The notes beneath the pieces were generated by a model. The model ran no database searches and was not told where the DNA came from. It saw only the letters and a list, made by a program, of their open reading frames with translations. Below, in pieces: positions 1 through 7,346 of a stretch of 21,032 nucleotides of DNA. Within the stretch, counting starts at the first letter, position 1; each line of letters starts with the position of its first letter. A program made the position numbers and the translations under genes. Origin of the DNA: Acetobacteraceae bacterium UBA6159 (GTDB lineage Bacteria; Pseudomonadota; Alphaproteobacteria; Acetobacterales; Acetobacteraceae); the NCBI GenBank assembly GCA_002422345.1, contig DIUL01000020.1, forward strand, positions 1 to 21,032. Reading direction: 5' to 3'.

Positions 1-201
1 CCCTTCCCGGCGCCGGTGCTGGAGGCGTGCTTCAACGCGGCGGTCCAGCTTTATAACGAGACCTCGGCCACCAATCCCCGCTTCAAGAAGGTCTACGACC
101 AGTGGTCGGCCTTCCGGCGGGAGCAGGTGCTGTGGTTCCGCGTGGCCGAGAACACCTTCGACAGCTTCATGGCGCGCCAGTCGGCGCAGAACAAGCTGTA
201 G
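1..201 (+). CDS. TRAP transporter solute-binding protein (DctP family), C-terminal fragment
   Basis: The frame is open from base 1 and ends with TAG at 199-201, so only the last 66 residues are in the window. They resemble the C-terminal helical end of DctP/TAXI-type periplasmic binding proteins of TRAP transporters: an amphipathic stretch containing AAVQLYNE, followed by the near-terminal W-x3-R-x3-VLWFRVAE segment and FDSFMARQ. The family captures small organic acids in the periplasm and hands them to a DctQM membrane complex. No membrane subunits lie downstream, so they must be upstream or elsewhere. The ligand cannot be told from this fragment. A twin hairpin at 224-266 separates it from the next gene. 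Moderately sure of the family. Confidence 0.72.
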   Translation, partial: PFPAPVLEACFNAAVQLYNETSATNPRFKKVYDQWSAFRREQVLWFRVAENTFDSFMARQSAQNKL

Positions 202-223
202 GACCAGGGCAGGGGAGGAAGCG

Positions 224-266
224 ATGGGGCTCCGCCCCATGCCCCGCAAGGGGGCGTTGCCCCCTT
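224..266. repeat. Twin GC-rich hairpin repeat (possible terminator)
   Basis: Two adjacent perfect hairpins. The first is ATGGGGC (224-230), loop TCC, GCCCCAT (234-240). The second is AAGGGGGC (248-255), loop GTT, GCCCCCTT (259-266), followed by GACCCCC. From general knowledge, similar GGGGC/GCCCC...GACCCCC blocks recur between genes in Acetobacteraceae-like genomes; I could not search for copies. It lies 23 bp after the TRAP gene stop. It could terminate that transcript or stabilise its 3' end, although no U-tract follows. Confidence 0.6.
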
Positions 267-294
267 GACCCCCACCAAGCACAGGAACCGCGCC

Positions 295-1818
295 ATGCCC
301 CGCCCCGAGGACGTCATCGCCGACCGAAGCCGCCCCTATACCGGCGCCGAATACATCCAGAGCCTGCGTGACGGCCGGGAAGTGTATATCGACGGGGAAC
401 GCGTGGCCGATGTCACCATCCATCCGGCGTTCCGCAACTCCGTCCGCTCGATCGCCCGCCTGTATGACGCGCTGCACGACCCGGCGACCAAGGACACGCT
501 GACCTGCCCGACCGACACCGGCTCCGGCGGCTATACGCACCGGTATTTCCGCGTCTCCCGCTCCCGGGAGGACTTGGTCGCCGCCCAGGGCGCGATCGCC
601 GGCTGGTCCCGCCTGACCTATGGCTGGATGGGGCGCACGCCGGACTACAAGGCCGCCTACACCAACACGCTGGGGGCCAACGGCGCCTATTACGGCCCGT
701 ACGAGAAGAACGCCGCCGCCTGGTACAAGAAGGCCCAGGAAACCGTGCCCTTCATGAACCACGCCATCGTCAACCCGCCGGTCGACCGCCATCTGCCGGC
801 CGAGGCGGTGAAGGACGTCTATGTGAAGGTGGACCGGGAGGTCGATGGCGGGATCATCGTCTCCGGCGCCAAGGTCGTCGCCACCTCCGCCGCGATCACG
901 CACTACAACTACATGGGGCAAAGCTCGAAGACCGCGACAGAGGACCTGGACATGTCGCTCATGTTCATCGTCCCGATCGACGCGCCGGGCCTGAAGCTGA
1001 TCTGCCGCACATCCTATGAGCGGGCGGCGAAGTCCCCCTTCGACTATCCGCTGTCGTCCCGGTTTGACGAGAACGACGCGATCTTCATCCTCGATAAGGT
1101 GTTCGTGCCGTGGGAGGATGTGTTCATCTACCGCGACCCGGCCCGGGTACTCAGCTTCTATCCCCGCTCCGGCTTCACCAACGGGTTCCTGTTCCAGGGC
1201 TGCACGCGCTTTGCCGTGAAGTTGGATTTCCTCTGCGGACTGCTCGCCAAGGCTTTGCGCTGCACTGGGGCGGATGAGGCGCGCGGCACCCAGGTCCTGC
1301 TGGGGGAGGCGATTTCCTGGCGCAACCTGTTCTGGTCGCTGTCCAATGCCATGGCGAACAACCCCGATCCCTGGGACGGGGACGCGGTGCTGCCGGAACT
1401 GCGGGCGGGTCTGGCCTATCGGGTCTTTGCCCCCGACGCCTATCCGCGGGTGACCGAGATCATCCAGCGCATCGTGACCTCGGGTCTGATCTATCTGCCG
1501 TCATCGGTGAAGGACTTCGCCAATCCCGCGGTCGAACCCTATCTGCGCCAGTATGTCCGAGGCTCTCACGGGATCGGCGCGGAGGAGCGGGTCAAGATCA
1601 TGAAGCTGCTCTGGGACGCGGTGGGCACCGAGTTCGGCGGGCGGCACGAATTGTATGAAATGAACTACGCCGGCGGGTGGGAGGATATTCGCGCTCAGGC
1701 CCTGACCTTCGCACAGAAGGGCGGCGACCTCGCGCGGATGGAGGGGCTGGTCGACCAGTGCATGGCTGACTACGACCGGGAGGGGTGGACGGGGGATACG
1801 TGGTTCGACCCGGAGTAG
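295..1818 (+). CDS. HpaB-family flavin-dependent monooxygenase (4-hydroxyphenylacetate 3-hydroxylase large subunit type)
   Basis: 507 residues, close to the roughly 480-520 of HpaB/PvcC-type two-component monooxygenases. These use free reduced FAD from a separate reductase to ortho-hydroxylate phenolic substrates. Family signatures are visible: PFMNHAIVNPPVDR (about residues 152-165), GAKVVATSAAITHYNYMG after it, VPWEDVFIYRD mid-protein, and a C-terminal GIGAEERVKIMKLLWDAVG followed by TEFGGRHELYEMNYAG. The ATG at 295 is preferred over an in-frame TTG at 265: AGGAA lies 7 nt upstream of 295, while the TTG is inside the hairpin repeat. No HpaC-like reductase gene is adjacent, so the partner must come from elsewhere. 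An upstream TRAP binding protein suggests, but does not prove, an imported acid substrate. The substrate is unknown, so no symbol is assigned. Confidence 0.88.
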   Translation: MPRPEDVIADRSRPYTGAEYIQSLRDGREVYIDGERVADVTIHPAFRNSVRSIARLYDALHDPATKDTLTCPTDTGSGGYTHRYFRVSRSREDLVAAQGAIAGWSRLTYGWMGRTPDYKAAYTNTLGANGAYYGPYEKNAAAWYKKAQETVPFMNHAIVNPPVDRHLPAEAVKDVYVKVDREVDGGIIVSGAKVVATSAAITHYNYMGQSSKTATEDLDMSLMFIVPIDAPGLKLICRTSYERAAKSPFDYPLSSRFDENDAIFILDKVFVPWEDVFIYRDPARVLSFYPRSGFTNGFLFQGCTRFAVKLDFLCGLLAKALRCTGADEARGTQVLLGEAISWRNLFWSLSNAMANNPDPWDGDAVLPELRAGLAYRVFAPDAYPRVTEIIQRIVTSGLIYLPSSVKDFANPAVEPYLRQYVRGSHGIGAEERVKIMKLLWDAVGTEFGGRHELYEMNYAGGWEDIRAQALTFAQKGGDLARMEGLVDQCMADYDREGWTGDTWFDPE

Positions 1819-2116
1819 AACTGAACCGTGTCGGAGCCGATCCGCCGGACTCTCCTCCTCGTCATGGTTGCTGAAGGGTCACCCCGGGCGCCTGCTCCGC
1901 CTGGAGGACTGCATGGTTGTGCTTCTCGTCATGGTGGCCGAAGAGCCACCACCCACGGCTTATCTTTTTGGAAACGCAGGGAAGTCGTGGATAGCGGCCC
2001 TTCGGCCGCTACGACGGATCGGGGCGTCGCTCGGTGAGTTGGGGCGGCGTACGACGGGTCGGGGCGTCGCTCGGCGGCGCGGGGCGCCGGTCGACGAGAG
2101 CGTTCGGCGAGCTCGT
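1819..2116. other. Repeat-rich intergenic spacer without a convincing gene
   Basis: About 300 bp between the convergent HpaB-like gene and anmK. It holds two degenerate copies of a CTCGTCATGG... block (1858-1884 and 1925-1951, 22 of 27 bases equal), a perfect stem-loop AGCGGCC-CTTC-GGCCGCT at 1993-2010, and a 40-bp tandem duplication at 2011-2090. Short reading frames crossing it look like shadows of anmK or of the repeats. The stem-loop lacks a T-tract, so it is a weak terminator candidate. Confidence 0.5.
2011..2090. repeat. Degenerate 40-bp tandem duplication (two units)
   Basis: Units 2011-2050 and 2051-2090 both begin ACGACGG(A/G)TCGGGGCGTC. The first 24 positions match at 23; over the full 40 bases about 32 match. 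The unit lies immediately after the stem-loop at 1993-2010 and just before the anmK stop. It looks like a local duplication in a fast-evolving spacer. Confidence 0.6.
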
Positions 2117-3190
2117 CTACCGTCCCGGCCTGGCGACCAATCCCCCCACCATCGGATGCGGCACCCGGGTCGTCCCCGGGAAGCTCAGCGGCAGGCCCGC
2201 CAGCACCCTTGCCGCGAGGAAGCCGAAGCACTGTGCCTCCAGCGCGTCGCCGTCCCAGCCGACCGCCTCGACCGGATCGACGGGCACGCCCAATGCGGCC
2301 CGCAGAGCGGCCATGATCGTCCGGTTGTGCCTCCCGCCGCCGCTGACCAGCCAGCGCCGAGGCGGGGCTGGGAAGCGGGCCGCCGCCACGGCCCCCGCCG
2401 TGAAGGCGACCAAGGTCGCGGCCCCGTCCGCGGGCGACAGCCCATCCAGCCCGCTGTTTGCCAGGCCCTGGGCAAAATCCAGCCGATCCAGAGACTTCGG
2501 CGCGGGCCTTGAGAAATAAGGGTGACCCAACAGCCGCCCGAGGACCGTCCGATCCACCGTCCCCGCCCCAGCCAGCGCACCATCCCGGTCGAAGGCCGCG
2601 CCGGTGTGGCGTGTCATCCAGTCATCCAGAGGCCCGTTCCCCGGCCCGGTGTCACAGGCCTCCAGCGTCCCATCCGCGCCGATCCAGGTGACATTGGCCA
2701 CGCCGCCAATATTCAGCACAGCCAAGGGCTTGGGCAGGTCGGCTGCCAGGGCGGCGTGGAAGACGGGGACCAAGGGCGCGCCCTCTCCCCCCGCCGCGAC
2801 ATCGGCGGACCGGAAGTCGTAGGCGACGGGGAGGCCAGTGCGCGCCGCCAGCCCGGCCGCGTCCCCCACCTGCCAGGTCCGCCGCCGGTCCGGCTGGTGC
2901 AGGATGGTCTGGCCGTGGAATCCGATCACATCTGCCGGACAATCAAGTGCTTGCACCGCCTGGATGTGAAACGCAGTCAGCCGAGAGACGGCGTCGCGGA
3001 GGCGGGAATCATCGGGCGGCAGGGTCGGGGCCAGGTCGAGGATCCGGCGCAGATCGGCCCGCAGCTCGTCGTCATAGGGCAGGGTCAGAGTCGGCCCGAT
3101 CCGGCCGATCCGTTCCCCGTCGGTCTCCATCCAGGCGGCGTCCACGCCGTCCAGCGACGTGCCGCTCATCAGCCCGATCGTGCGCAGCAT
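2117..3190 (-). CDS. anmK: Anhydro-N-acetylmuramic acid kinase
   Basis: 357 residues, the normal AnmK length. The enzyme cleaves the 1,6-anhydro ring of anhydro-MurNAc and phosphorylates it to MurNAc-6-phosphate, a cytoplasmic step of peptidoglycan recycling. The N-terminal phosphate-binding loop GLMSGTSLDGVDAA is at residues 6-19. LNIGGVANVTWI and the catalytic-region DTGPGNGPLDDWM follow, then VSGGGRHNRTIMAAL, with the family C-terminal FPGTTRVPHPMVGG near the end. The ATG at 3190 has a GAGGG close upstream. It is divergent from tyrS with 58 bp between start codons, a common arrangement in alphaproteobacteria. Nothing unusual is seen. Confidence 0.96.
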   Translation of the reverse strand: MLRTIGLMSGTSLDGVDAAWMETDGERIGRIGPTLTLPYDDELRADLRRILDLAPTLPPDDSRLRDAVSRLTAFHIQAVQALDCPADVIGFHGQTILHQPDRRRTWQVGDAAGLAARTGLPVAYDFRSADVAAGGEGAPLVPVFHAALAADLPKPLAVLNIGGVANVTWIGADGTLEACDTGPGNGPLDDWMTRHTGAAFDRDGALAGAGTVDRTVLGRLLGHPYFSRPAPKSLDRLDFAQGLANSGLDGLSPADGAATLVAFTAGAVAAARFPAPPRRWLVSGGGRHNRTIMAALRAALGVPVDPVEAVGWDGDALEAQCFGFLAARVLAGLPLSFPGTTRVPHPMVGGLVARPGR

Positions 3191-3248
3191 TTGCCCTCGC
3201 CCTGGTCTCTGCTAGTTGATCGGGCAATTGTGGAACAGGTTGGCGGAC
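3191..3248. promoter_or_regulatory. Divergent anmK/tyrS control region
   Basis: Only 58 bp separate the two start codons, so the two 5' untranslated regions and any promoters must overlap or extend into the coding regions. I see no convincing -35/-10 pair on either strand. The tyrS side has GGAACAGG at 3232-3239, about 9 nt before its ATG. Confidence 0.4.
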
Positions 3249-4493
3249 ATGGCGAACGGCGATTTTCTGCGTGAGGCCCAGGAGCGGGGCTTCATCTTCC
3301 AATGCACGGACCTGGACGCGCTGGGTTCGGCCATGGGCGCCGCCCCGATCCAGGCCTATATCGGCTTCGATTGCACCGCCGACAGCCTGCATGTCGGCAG
3401 CCTGGTGCAGATCATGATCCTGCGGCTGTTGCAGAAGCACGGCCACAAGCCGGTCGTGCTGATGGGCGGCGGGACGACGCGGATCGGCGACCCCTCGGGC
3501 CGCGACGAATCGCGCCAGTTGCTGACCGATGAGGTCATCGCCGCCAACATGGCCGGCATCCGCCGCTGCTTCGCCCCCTTCCTGCGCTTCGGCGACGATG
3601 CCTCCGGTGCGATCATGGTCAACAACGCCGACTGGCTGGACACGCTGGGCTACATTCCCCTGCTGCGGGACGTGGGCGTGCATTTCTCGGTCAACCGTAT
3701 GCTGAGCTTCGATTCGGTGAAGCTGCGGCTGGAGCGGGAGCATTCGCTGACCTTCCTCGAATTCAACTACATGATCCTGCAAAGCTATGATTTCCGGGAG
3801 CTGAACCGCCGCCTCGGCGTGGTGTTGCAGATCGGCGGGTCGGACCAGTGGGGCAATATCGTCTCGGGGATCGAGCTGACGCGGCGGACCGACCAGAAGC
3901 AGGTCTTTGGCCTGACGACACCGCTGATCACGACATCCTCCGGCGCGAAGATGGGCAAGACGGCGCAGGGGGCGGTGTGGCTGACCGCGGATCGCGTGCC
4001 GGCCTATGACTACTGGCAGTTCTGGCGCAACACGGAAGACGCCGATGTCGGCCGCTTCATGCGCCTGTTCACCGACCTGCCGCTGGACGAGATCGCCCGC
4101 CTGGAAAGCCTGGGCGGGGCGGAGATCAACGAGGCAAAGAAAATCCTCGCCACCGAGGCCACCGCCCTCTGCCACGGCCGCGAAGCCGCCACCGCCGCCG
4201 CCGAAACCGCTCGGCGTGCCTTCGAGGAAGGGGAGGCAGCGGAGGATTTGCCGAGTATCGATGTGTCAGCAGATGATCTCGCGGCCGGCATTCCGGCGTT
4301 CCGCCTGTTCACGTTGTCCGGCCTCGCCGCCAGCAACGGAGAGGCGCGCCGATTGATCCGCTCCGGTGGCGCGCGGGTGAATGATGAGGCGGTGACGGAT
4401 GAGGGGCGGGTGGTGTCCCCCGCCGATCTGCGGGATGGGGCGATCAAGCTGTCATCGGGCCGGAAGCATCACCGGCTGGTGCGGGTGGGGTGA
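3249..4493 (+). CDS. tyrS: Tyrosine--tRNA ligase
   Basis: 414 residues, a class I aminoacyl-tRNA synthetase that charges tRNA-Tyr in the cytoplasm. The HIGH-type motif is HVGS at residues 48-51. The KMSKS-type loop is KMGKT at 234-238. Between them lie the tyrosine-site segments LLQIGGSDQWGNIVSGIEL-like and VFGLTTPLIT. A C-terminal S4 RNA-binding domain covers about residues 345-414 (GEARRLIRSGGARVNDEAV). The ATG at 3249 gives MANGDFLREAQERG, which matches the family N-terminus. An in-frame TTG at 3216 lies in the divergent promoter region and is unlikely. The gene ends 6 bp before the vapC stop on the other strand. Confidence 0.97.
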   Translation: MANGDFLREAQERGFIFQCTDLDALGSAMGAAPIQAYIGFDCTADSLHVGSLVQIMILRLLQKHGHKPVVLMGGGTTRIGDPSGRDESRQLLTDEVIAANMAGIRRCFAPFLRFGDDASGAIMVNNADWLDTLGYIPLLRDVGVHFSVNRMLSFDSVKLRLEREHSLTFLEFNYMILQSYDFRELNRRLGVVLQIGGSDQWGNIVSGIELTRRTDQKQVFGLTTPLITTSSGAKMGKTAQGAVWLTADRVPAYDYWQFWRNTEDADVGRFMRLFTDLPLDEIARLESLGGAEINEAKKILATEATALCHGREAATAAAETARRAFEEGEAAEDLPSIDVSADDLAAGIPAFRLFTLSGLAASNGEARRLIRSGGARVNDEAVTDEGRVVSPADLRDGAIKLSSGRKHHRLVRVG

Positions 4494-4499
4494 GCGGGC

Positions 4500-4907
4500 T
4501 CAGCTCCGGTCGCGGAACGGGTTGACGATGGTCAGCGCGTTCTCGATCCGCTGCCCGTGCTGCATGTCCTCGGAGTAGACGGTCCCGCAGCCGCCCTCCA
4601 GGGCGCTGGCCAGGATCAGGGAGTCGTAGAACCGATACCCCGTCCGTTCCGCGATCCGCAGCGCCAGGCGGTGGGCGTCGAGCGTGATCGGCAAGGGCGG
4701 CGGGCAAAGGGCGCGGATCGCGCCCAGGGCCCGGTTGATCTCCCCCCACGGCTTGCCTAGGCGGCGATGGGCCACGGCAGCGAACTCATTCAGAACCTGG
4801 ACGCTGATCATGCAGCGCCGGCGCAGCAGGTCCCGTGCGACGGCGGAGCGGGAGTCCTGCTGGGCGGCGGCGTAGATCAGGATATCGGTGTCGAGGAACG
4901 CGCTCAC
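4500..4907 (-). CDS. PIN-domain toxin, VapC type
   Basis: 135 residues, the usual VapC size. VapC toxins are Mg-dependent ribonucleases that cut tRNA or rRNA when freed from their antitoxin. The PIN acidic residues are visible: D6 in FLDTD, E41 in VLNEF, D95 in FYDSLI and D114 in YSEDM, so the active site appears intact. The start overlaps the upstream antitoxin stop by four bases (4904-4907, ATGA), giving translational coupling. It is convergent with tyrS, with 6 bp between stop codons, so read-through antisense is possible. Target RNA unknown. Confidence 0.92.
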   Translation of the reverse strand: MSAFLDTDILIYAAAQQDSRSAVARDLLRRRCMISVQVLNEFAAVAHRRLGKPWGEINRALGAIRALCPPPLPITLDAHRLALRIAERTGYRFYDSLILASALEGGCGTVYSEDMQHGQRIENALTIVNPFRDRS

Positions 4908-5140
4908 GCCTCGCGCTCATGCGTCTCCTCGCGGGAGAAGCTGAAATCCGCGGGCAAGGTCCAGCCGAGTTCTTCCAGGGCGGCCAGCGCATCATCCTGG
5001 CGCGTGTCGCGCGCGATACGAAATCGCTGGGGATCGGCGACCTCGATCTGGACGTTGTCGCCTTCCTTCAGCGCCAGCCGGTCCACGAGCGAGGAGGGCA
5101 GGCGGATGGCCAGGCTGTTCCCCCATTTGCCGATCTGCAT
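4904..5140 (-). CDS. AbrB/MazE-fold antitoxin (VapB-type) of a PIN toxin pair
   Basis: 78 residues. Residues 1-45 (MQIGKWGNSLAIRLPSSLV onward, with LKEGDNVQIEV) are a SpoVT-AbrB swapped-hairpin DNA-binding domain. The acidic C-terminal tail around LEELGWTLPADFSFSREE would cover the toxin active site. Antitoxins of this kind neutralise VapC and repress their own operon. An AAAGGA ribosome site lies about 9 nt upstream of the ATG at 5140. The gene precedes and overlaps vapC by 4 bp. A 20-bp palindromic site in an AT-richer promoter (5163-5182) fits autoregulation. Confidence 0.92.
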   Translation of the reverse strand: MQIGKWGNSLAIRLPSSLVDRLALKEGDNVQIEVADPQRFRIARDTRQDDALAALEELGWTLPADFSFSREETHEREA

Positions 5141-5143
5141 GGT

Positions 5144-5182
5144 CCGGGTTCCTTTAATCTACTTTGATCAATGTATATCAAA
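5144..5182 (-). promoter_or_regulatory. Promoter and palindromic operator of the vapBC pair
   Basis: The inverted repeat TTTGAT-N8-ATCAAA (5163-5182) lies 23-42 bp upstream of the antitoxin start. Read on the minus strand, TTGATA (5181-5176) could be a -35 and ATTAAA, 17 nt further on, a poor -10. The palindrome would overlap the -35. The stretch is clearly AT-richer than its surroundings. Operator function is an inference from how VapB/MazE antitoxins usually work. Confidence 0.5.
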
Positions 5183-5206
5183 CCCGACCATCCAGCAAGA
5201 CCTTCC

Positions 5207-6004
5207 CTACGCGCCCAACACACTCGCTGCTTCGATCGCCGCCGCCATGGCCGCCGAGGCCTGCACCGGCCCCATATGCCCGCATCCGTCCAGCACCACC
5301 CGGCGGGACCCGGGTACCCCGGCATGCAGGCGCGCGGTCATCCGGGCGGTGATGGCCGGGGACGCCGATCCTTGCAGGATCAGCAAGGGCGCCTCGATCC
5401 GCTCCAGGGCGAGCGGGCGGGACGAACCGGCGCGGATTTCCCGTGCCATCGCCGGCGCCGCCGCGATCAACCGCGCGCGGACCGAGGCGGGCAGGGCGCC
5501 CCACAAAACCTCGTTCCAGGCCTCGACGAACACGCGAATGCCAGCCTCGGGCTCGCCGGCCGCGATATGGCGTTCGAGTTCGGCGACGATCGCGCGGTCC
5601 CAGTCCCGGGCGGCCAGGTCCGCGGGATCATCATCGCGCAGCAGGCCCAGCACGATCGGCTCATAGACGACCATGGCATCGACCGGCGGGGCCGCGAGCA
5701 GGGCCACCAGGCCGCCCATCGAGTGCCCGATCACGACCCGCCGTTCCGCTGGGTAGCGCTCCAGGACCGCGCGGGCCACGGTCACATGGGCCGCCATCGG
5801 ATCATCCGCGCCGGCGACCAGGGTCCCGCCGTACCCGTGCAACGCCGGCGCCACGATCCGCCGGCCCGGTCCCGTCAGCGCCTTGGCGAGCCCCGACAGG
5901 CTGCCAGGTCCCGCCGCGGCGGCATGCAGCAGCAGGACCAGGGTCGGGCCATCGCCCCACTCCAGCACTTCAAGGGGGCCGGAGGCTGTGGGATAGACTG
6001 GCAT
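5207..6004 (-). CDS. Alpha/beta hydrolase
   Basis: 265 residues, a single-domain alpha/beta-hydrolase. Seen: an oxyanion-type LLLLHA near residue 27, the nucleophile elbow GHSMGG with S95, and the catalytic His H243 in CGHMGP. The segment after strand 7 reads LLILQGSASP, where the usual catalytic acid (GxxD) is serine, so the acid must sit elsewhere or is lost. Substrate unknown; esterase or lactonase activity is the default guess. It is divergent from the FAD monooxygenase with 26 bp between starts. An AAGG lies about 10 nt upstream of the ATG at 6004. A shared pathway with that monooxygenase is plausible but inferred only from position. Confidence 0.85.
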   Translation of the reverse strand: MPVYPTASGPLEVLEWGDGPTLVLLLHAAAAGPGSLSGLAKALTGPGRRIVAPALHGYGGTLVAGADDPMAAHVTVARAVLERYPAERRVVIGHSMGGLVALLAAPPVDAMVVYEPIVLGLLRDDDPADLAARDWDRAIVAELERHIAAGEPEAGIRVFVEAWNEVLWGALPASVRARLIAAAPAMAREIRAGSSRPLALERIEAPLLILQGSASPAITARMTARLHAGVPGSRRVVLDGCGHMGPVQASAAMAAAIEAASVLGA

Positions 6005-6030
6005 CGGAAGACCTTGCGCGAGGGGTGGGC

Positions 6031-7296
6031 ATGACGGTTATGATCATCGGGGGCGGCATCGCCGGCCTGACCACGGCGCTCAGTCTGCATCAGATCGGCG
6101 TCGACTGCCGCGTCTTCGAATCGGTTGCCACCATTGAACCGCTGGGCGTCGGGATCAACACCCTGCCGCACGCCGTCCGGGAATTGACCGAGTTGGGCCT
6201 GCTCGACCGGCTGGCGGCGACCGGCATCCCGACGGCCGAACTGGCCTATTTCTCCCGCCGCGGGCAGCCGATCTGGCGCGAACCGCGCGGGCGGGAGGCG
6301 GGCTACAACTGGCCCCAATTCTCGATCCACCGCGGCGAACTGCAGATGATCCTGCTGGAGGCGGCGCGCGAACGTCTCGGACCCGACCGCATTCTGACCG
6401 GTCATCACCTGGCCCGGTGGGAGGAAACCGTGACCGGCGTGCGCGCCTGGTTCACCGACCGCCGCACCGGGGCCGACCTGGGACCCGCCGACGGATCGCT
6501 GCTGATCGCGGCCGACGGCATCCATTCCACCGTCCGCGCGAGCCTGTATCCGAACGAGGGGCCGCCGATCTGGAACGGCGCGATCCTGTGGCGCGGCGTG
6601 ACCCGGGCCAAGCCCTTCCTGACCGGACGCAGCATGATCATGGCCGGGCATGAGTTCCAGAAATTCGTGGCCTATCCGATCTCCCGCGCCGCGCATGACC
6701 AGGGTGAGGCGGTGATCAATTGGATCGCCGAACGCAAGTTCCGCCCCGACCAGGCCTGGCGGCGGGAGGACTGGAACCGCGCCGGCCAGTTGGAAGACTT
6801 CCTGCCGCAATTCGAATCCTGGCGCTTCGACTGGCTGGATGTGCCCGCCGTGATCCGGGGCGCGGATCGCTGCTTCGAGTATCCGATGGTCGACCGTGAC
6901 CCGCTGGACCGCTGGACCTTCGGTCGGGTGACGCTGCTGGGGGCGGCGCATGCAATGTATCCGATCGGCTCCAACGGCGCGTCCCAGGGGATCCTCGACG
7001 CGCGGGTGCTGGCGCGGGAAATCCTGCGGCTGGGCCCCACGACCGCCGCGCTGGAGGCCTACGAGGCCGAACGCCGCCCCGCCACCGCGCGGATCGTGCT
7101 GGCCAATCGCGGCAACGGGCCGGAGCAGGTGATGCAGCTTGTCGAACAGCGCGCCCCGAAAGGCTACACCCGGATCGAGGATGTTCTGAGCTCGGCCGAA
7201 CTGGAAGGCACCGCGGCCGCCTACAAGCAGGTGGCCGGCTTCGACAAGGACGCGCTGAACGCCCGCCCGCCGATCGTCGCGATGACTCCATCTTAG
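6031..7296 (+). CDS. FAD-dependent aromatic monooxygenase, PhzS-like (group A flavoprotein)
   Basis: 421 residues. The N-terminal dinucleotide fold IIGGGIAGL has G7-x-G9-x2-G12. The middle motif is LLIAADGIHSTVRASLYP (DG...S.VR), which binds FAD and NAD(P)H in this family. The C-terminal motif region RVTLLGAAHAMYPIGSNGAS (from about residue 301) matches PhzS-type enzymes, which read LLGDAAH; here the Asp is absent, as if one codon were deleted. Such enzymes hydroxylate aromatic or heteroaromatic acids using NAD(P)H and O2. The ATG at 6031 is supported by GAGGGG 5 nt upstream; the open frame extends further up only as a shadow of the hydrolase. The missing Asp (expected near residue 305) may weaken FAD binding. 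Substrate unknown. Confidence 0.88.
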   Translation: MTVMIIGGGIAGLTTALSLHQIGVDCRVFESVATIEPLGVGINTLPHAVRELTELGLLDRLAATGIPTAELAYFSRRGQPIWREPRGREAGYNWPQFSIHRGELQMILLEAARERLGPDRILTGHHLARWEETVTGVRAWFTDRRTGADLGPADGSLLIAADGIHSTVRASLYPNEGPPIWNGAILWRGVTRAKPFLTGRSMIMAGHEFQKFVAYPISRAAHDQGEAVINWIAERKFRPDQAWRREDWNRAGQLEDFLPQFESWRFDWLDVPAVIRGADRCFEYPMVDRDPLDRWTFGRVTLLGAAHAMYPIGSNGASQGILDARVLAREILRLGPTTAALEAYEAERRPATARIVLANRGNGPEQVMQLVEQRAPKGYTRIEDVLSSAELEGTAAAYKQVAGFDKDALNARPPIVAMTPS

Positions 7297-7346
7297 TTTT
7301 GCGCGCAACCGTCGAACCGGTCACGCGCGGGGCAGGTCGCATGCCT

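Noticed and set aside
295..1818. 4-hydroxybutyryl-CoA dehydratase or acyl-CoA dehydrogenase assignment
   Set aside because: Related folds, but the HAIVNPPVDR and THYNYMG motifs and the length fit the HpaB/PvcC monooxygenase branch better; I saw no clear set of iron-sulfur cysteines.
3072..4175. Minus-strand frame of 367 residues opposite tyrS
   Set aside because: It is a mirror frame of tyrS and anmK, with no family features.
5875..7308. Minus-strand frame of 477 residues opposite the FAD monooxygenase
   Set aside because: It is a shadow of a well-supported gene with Arg/Gly/Gln-rich composition and no motifs.
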